Source: Brevundimonas sp. Leaf363 (lineage in GTDB: Bacteria > Pseudomonadota > Alphaproteobacteria > Caulobacterales > Caulobacteraceae). From it: DNA of 64,000 bases. Every line of letters starts with the position of its first letter. Within the stretch, counting starts at the first letter, position 1. A program made the position numbers and the translations under genes. Positions 60,859-64,000 of the stretch are shown here, one piece after another. The stretch lies in contig NZ_LMPZ01000002.1 in NCBI RefSeq assembly GCF_001424025.1, positions 790,714 to 854,713 on the forward strand, written 5' to 3'. Below the pieces are notes generated by a model. That model made no database searches and was not told the origin of the DNA. It was given only the letters and a program-made list of their open reading frames with translations.

Positions 60859-61654
60859 GGCGGAGAGTTCGGTCGAGGCGCGCGCAGGATTGCTCGGCCC
60901 CAATGACCCCCCTCCAACGCGGATTTACAATGCCGATGGAGCGTCACCGTTCCTGTTGCTGGGCGATCATGCCGGCAACCGTGTCCCAAATGCCCTAGGT
61001 GATCTCGGCGTCAGCGACGCCGAACGGGCGCGCCACATCGGCTGGGACATCGGCATCCAGGCTCTGGGCGAGGCGCTGGCGGACCGGCTGGACGCCGCCT
61101 TCATCAGCCAGACCTATTCGCGGCTGGTGATAGACTGCAACCGCGATCCGAACCGGGCGGACGCCTGCCCTGAGGTCAGCGACGGGACGCCCATCCCGGC
61201 CAATGTCGGGCTGTCAGCAGCGGATCGGCAGGCGCGGGTGGCGGCGATCCATGCCCCCTATCAGACGGCGATCACCGAGGTTCTGGCCACACGAGACATG
61301 GCCGGGCGGGCGACGGTGCTCGTGTCGCTGCACAGCTTCACGCCGCGGATGAACGAGTTCGACCGGCCGTGGCAGGCCGGCGTGCTTCACGACGGGTCGA
61401 ACGACGCCTTCGCGCGCCTTTTGCTTGAGGTGATGCAAGAGGATCGGGCTCTAACCATTGGAGACAATGAGCCTTACGCCATGAACGGGACCGACCACAC
61501 GGTGCCTCGCCACGCCTTTGAGGATGGGCGGCCGTATGTCGAGCTGGAGATCCGGCAGGACCTGCTGGCGGCGTCAGATGGGCCCGAGGCCTGGTCCGCG
61601 CGTCTCGATCAATGGTTGACGGGGACGCTTAACGTGCTCAGCCGGCATCCTTGA
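60857..61654 (+). CDS. N-formylglutamate amidohydrolase family protein
   Basis: 265 residues from ATG 60857; a later TTG near 60890 is an alternative start. Family blocks are LLLGDHAGNRVP, HIGWDIGIQALGEALA, YSRLVIDCNRD, LVSLHSFTPRM and YVELEIRQDLL. Metal-binding His/Asp residues are as expected. The family hydrolyses N-formyl-L-glutamate in histidine breakdown, but many members without hut genes nearby probably act on other amides. No hut gene is present here. Confidence 0.88.
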   Translation: MAESSVEARAGLLGPNDPPPTRIYNADGASPFLLLGDHAGNRVPNALGDLGVSDAERARHIGWDIGIQALGEALADRLDAAFISQTYSRLVIDCNRDPNRADACPEVSDGTPIPANVGLSAADRQARVAAIHAPYQTAITEVLATRDMAGRATVLVSLHSFTPRMNEFDRPWQAGVLHDGSNDAFARLLLEVMQEDRALTIGDNEPYAMNGTDHTVPRHAFEDGRPYVELEIRQDLLAASDGPEAWSARLDQWLTGTLNVLSRHP

Positions 61655-63086
61655 GGTGCTCTTCCAGTCCCTGTTCGCGGACCTTGCGATACAGGGTTGA
61701 GCGACCGATGCCGAGGCGACGGGCGATCTCGCTCATGTGGCCGGCGTAGACCTCGATGGCGTGCTGGATCAGGTCGCGCTCGATCTCCTCCAGCGTCCGC
61801 AGATGGCCACGGTCGTCCAGGATGCGGATGGGCGCTTCGGGCGGCGGGGGCAGAGTGACGGTGGCGACGCTGGGCGCCGACGGGGCTGAGGCGGCCTCCA
61901 GCTCCGGGGCGAAGACGCCCGAGATGGCGGGAAAGTCGTGCGGCTGCAGGAAGGGCGCGTCGGCCAGGACGATGGCGCGATAGACGGCGTTCTCCAGCTG
62001 GCGGACGTTGCCGGGCCAGTCGTGGGCGGCCAGGAGCGCCAGGGTCTCGGGCGAGCAGCCCGCGACGCGCTTGCCCTCCTCGGCGTTGAAGCGGGTGATG
62101 AAGTGGTCGATCAAGGCCGGGATGTCCTCGCGCCGCTCGCGCAGGGCCGGGGCTTCGATCGGGAAGACGTTCAGGCGATAGAACAGGTCCTCGCGGAACA
62201 GGCCGGCTTGGACCTGGCGGCTGAGCTCGCGGTTGGTGGCGGACAGGACGCGCACGTCGACGCGGACGGGGCGCTTGCCGCCGACCGGATCAATCTCGCT
62301 CTCCTGAAGCGCGCGCAGCAGCTTGACCTGCATGTCCAGCGGCAGCTCGCCGATCTCGTCCAGAAACAGGGTGCCGCCGTCCGCCTCGCGGAACTTGCCC
62401 AGGGTTTTGTCTACGGCGCCGGTGAAGGCGCCCTTCTCGTGCCCAAACAGGATGGACTCGACCAGATTGACGGGCAGGGCGCCGCAGTTGACGGCGACGA
62501 AGGGCTTGCCGGCGCGGTCGCTGGCGCCGTGCAGGGCGCGGGCGATGACCTCCTTGCCGACGCCGCTTTCGCCGGTGATCAACACCGGAATGGAGGACCT
62601 GGCGGCGCGGGCGCCCAGCGACTTGACCATCCGCATCGCGGGGCTTGAGCCGACCAGGTCGTCGAAGGAGAAGCGGCCCTGGACGCGCTTGGTCAAGCGG
62701 CCGACCTCGGCGGTCAGCTGGGTCATCTGAAGTGCGTTGCGGACGCCGACGATCAGCCGCTCGGGCGAGACCGGCTTGACGAAGAAGTCGTTGGCGCCCG
62801 CCTGCATGGCCTTGACCACCGTGTCGACGCCGGCGTTGGCGGTCAGGACGATGACGGGCGTCGTGACGCCCGCGCTGCGCAGCTCGGCCAGGGTCTCCAT
62901 GCCGGACAGGCCGGGCATGACCATGTCCAGCAGGATGACGTCGGCGCCGTCGCCACGCACCATACGGTCGATGGCGTCGCCGCCGTTCTCTGCCTGGGCC
63001 ACCTGATAGCCGTCACGCTCCAGCGCCGCCTGCAACAGGCGTCGTTGGGTCGGATCGTCGTCCACCACCAGCACGGTCTTGGCCAT
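61638..63086 (-). CDS. Sigma-54-dependent response regulator (NtrC family)
   Basis: 482 residues. The receiver domain has phosphoacceptor D54 (ILLDMVMPGLSG). The AAA+ domain has Walker A G172-ESGVGKE and the sigma-54 contact loop GAFTGA at 219-224, with Walker B GGTLFLDEIGEL. The C-terminal Fis-type HTH is EIARRLGIGRSTLYRKV. It would activate sigma-54 promoters after phosphorylation. No histidine kinase gene is adjacent, so the partner is unknown. It is convergent with the amidohydrolase gene, overlapping by 17 bases. Confidence 0.94.
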   Translation of the reverse strand: MAKTVLVVDDDPTQRRLLQAALERDGYQVAQAENGGDAIDRMVRGDGADVILLDMVMPGLSGMETLAELRSAGVTTPVIVLTANAGVDTVVKAMQAGANDFFVKPVSPERLIVGVRNALQMTQLTAEVGRLTKRVQGRFSFDDLVGSSPAMRMVKSLGARAARSSIPVLITGESGVGKEVIARALHGASDRAGKPFVAVNCGALPVNLVESILFGHEKGAFTGAVDKTLGKFREADGGTLFLDEIGELPLDMQVKLLRALQESEIDPVGGKRPVRVDVRVLSATNRELSRQVQAGLFREDLFYRLNVFPIEAPALRERREDIPALIDHFITRFNAEEGKRVAGCSPETLALLAAHDWPGNVRQLENAVYRAIVLADAPFLQPHDFPAISGVFAPELEAASAPSAPSVATVTLPPPPEAPIRILDDRGHLRTLEEIERDLIQHAIEVYAGHMSEIARRLGIGRSTLYRKVREQGLEEHLKDAG

Positions 63087-63196
63087 CGGACAGCCCCTTC
63101 ATCACCGGCCGTCGTCTTGGCGCGACTGGCTCGTTTCGGGACGGTTTGTACGGTCCTGAGGTGAAGGTCGGGTTCGGAGGCGTGGTGAGCGGAGGG

Positions 63197-64000
63197 TTAA
63201 GGCGCGACCTCTGGCGGCCGCGCGCAATCGACGTTCTCCATCAGCGGAAGCGCCCGCGAACCGGCGGATATCTGCGGCCAGGGCGCTGGCGTGGTTCTGA
63301 GCGCGCCATCCCTCATTGCGGCGCGCGGATCCACTTTGCGGTCGGTCGCGCAAGCCTGGGGGACATATGAGCCTTGGTGCTCCCAGACGGCGTCGGTGGT
63401 TTTCGCGAACAAGGCGACGGCCTGGCCGGTGGCCAGCAGCACCTCGACACGACCGTCGCCGTTCAGATCGAGGGTGGTCGCCAGGCATTCCTTGGCCATC
63501 TGGCAGTTGTTGCGAGGGTCGGTGTTCGGCACAGGAGTGACGAAGCCGCGTGGCAGCATGACGCCTTCCGGCCACTCGTCGATTATCGGCAGTGATCGAG
63601 GCTGCCTCGCCTCGCGTAGTTCGTAGGGTTGTTCGGTCGCCTGAGCTTCCTTGGCGCGGCGGGCGATCTCGGGGTTGGACGAGGCGACCAGACGCTTCAG
63701 CGCCGCTTCGCCGGTGCGGCCGCTTTCGAAGCGGAGGAAGGCGTAGTCGAATTTGTCCGGCGCGACCGCGCTCCGCTCCAGCCGGGCCATCTGGTCCTGC
63801 ACCGACAGGCGGGCCGGATCGGCCAGGGGCGTGAACAGGGCCAGGATGGTCAGGACCGTCAGGACGGCGGCGACGATGTTGGTGCGCTCCAGCGGCTTCA
63901 TCCAGGGGATCGGCCGAAGGAGGGGTATGAGGGCCGCGAAGCCGTATCCGGCGGCGTATGCGACGCCGACCACCACGCAGGCGGCGGCGATGATCCGGTC
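63197..64000 (-). CDS. DUF4153-type membrane protein, C-terminal part
   Basis: 268 codons are present and the frame continues past the right edge. The start is outside the window; the internal GTG at 63976 is not a start. Membrane segments near the edge (VVVGVAYAAGYGFAALIPLL) lead to ERTNIVAAVLTVLTILALFT and a large soluble domain with PDKFDYAFLRFESGRTGEAAL. This arrangement matches the DUF4153 proteins of Caulobacterales as I remember them. An FG-GAP-like stretch (DLNGDGRVEVLLATG) lies near the C-terminus. Confidence 0.75.
   Translation of the reverse strand, partial: DRIIAAACVVVGVAYAAGYGFAALIPLLRPIPWMKPLERTNIVAAVLTVLTILALFTPLADPARLSVQDQMARLERSAVAPDKFDYAFLRFESGRTGEAALKRLVASSNPEIARRAKEAQATEQPYELREARQPRSLPIIDEWPEGVMLPRGFVTPVPNTDPRNNCQMAKECLATTLDLNGDGRVEVLLATGQAVALFAKTTDAVWEHQGSYVPQACATDRKVDPRAAMRDGALRTTPAPWPQISAGSRALPLMENVDCARPPEVAP

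Noticed and set aside
1..64000. CRISPR array or prophage
   Set aside because: No run of regularly spaced direct repeats and no integrase, capsid, terminase or lysis genes were seen.

Overview
The window is 64 kb of GC-rich chromosomal DNA from an alphaproteobacterium of the order Caulobacterales. Brevundimonas is the likeliest genus, inferred from protein resemblance without a search. The main evidence is the set of cell-cycle and chromosome genes typical of the order: MipZ, DivK next to PleD, GapR (DUF2312), a DinB with an N-terminal zinc ribbon, a ClpS-ClpA pair and a phasin. I see no prophage, integrase, IS transposase or CRISPR array. This is core-type chromosome with a few lineage-specific operons.

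Layout. 0-1.4 kb: the end of flgK, then flgL. 1.4-4.1 kb: a two-gene DNA-damage cassette, a SplB-like radical SAM protein followed by a DUF4130-UdgX fusion. 4.1-7.6 kb: a Mla-type lipid transport operon (STAS-permease, ATPase, MCE protein, auxiliary lipoprotein) with stop/start overlaps at two of its three junctions. 7.6-11.5 kb: a TelA-like protein, a GH5 lipoprotein and both subunits of a 3-oxoacid CoA-transferase. 11.6-15.4 kb: a divergent lipid-modification locus (DUF1365, FAD oxidoreductase // CFA-synthase-like methyltransferase, DUF2177). 15.4-19.6 kb: an O-acyl-transfer operon (two SGNH/GDSL-type proteins, an MBOAT acyltransferase and a small membrane protein). 19.6-25.8 kb: aromatic amino acid genes (class II DAHP synthase, an ACT-less prephenate dehydratase, chorismate mutase), interrupted by a D-amino-acid-oxidase-like protein and two glycan-type genes. 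26-31.6 kb: panC, a SPOR lipoprotein, mipZ, a DnaJ-domain protein, a D,D-carboxypeptidase and a phasin. 31.7-37.3 kb: clpS-clpA, a TPR-methyltransferase and an unknown protein. 37.3-42 kb: GH2 hydrolase, a FemAB-like acyltransferase, RidA and a di-heme cytochrome c. 42-45.6 kb: dinB // divK-pleD, and rpmG. 45.7-50 kb: a lipoprotein, DUF5990, NUDIX, a decayed LuxR-type HTH gene and RNase R. 50-55 kb: reverse transsulfuration (CBS and CGL), fasciclin, a TorF-like porin, a cold-shock protein and an IF-1-like OB protein. 55-64 kb: nitronate monooxygenase, a lytic transglycosylase, an atypical tRNA-Cys, rpmJ, gapR, two transglutaminase-like proteins, an N-formylglutamate amidohydrolase, a sigma-54 activator and the end of a DUF4153 membrane protein.

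The most interesting non-coding signal is a 33-codon leader ORF upstream of chorismate mutase. Its end is packed with Tyr and Phe codons and is followed by hairpins and a repeated 10-mer, which suggests ribosome-mediated attenuation of the Phe/Tyr branch. Other regulatory signals are a TGC-N3-GCA palindrome at the phasin promoter (PhaR-like), two GANTC sites before mipZ, a sigma-32-like promoter before clpS and a leaderless promoter for DAHP synthase. At least six intergenic palindromic repeat elements of 110-170 bp are scattered through the window, and a related short palindrome lies in frame inside the UdgX fusion gene.
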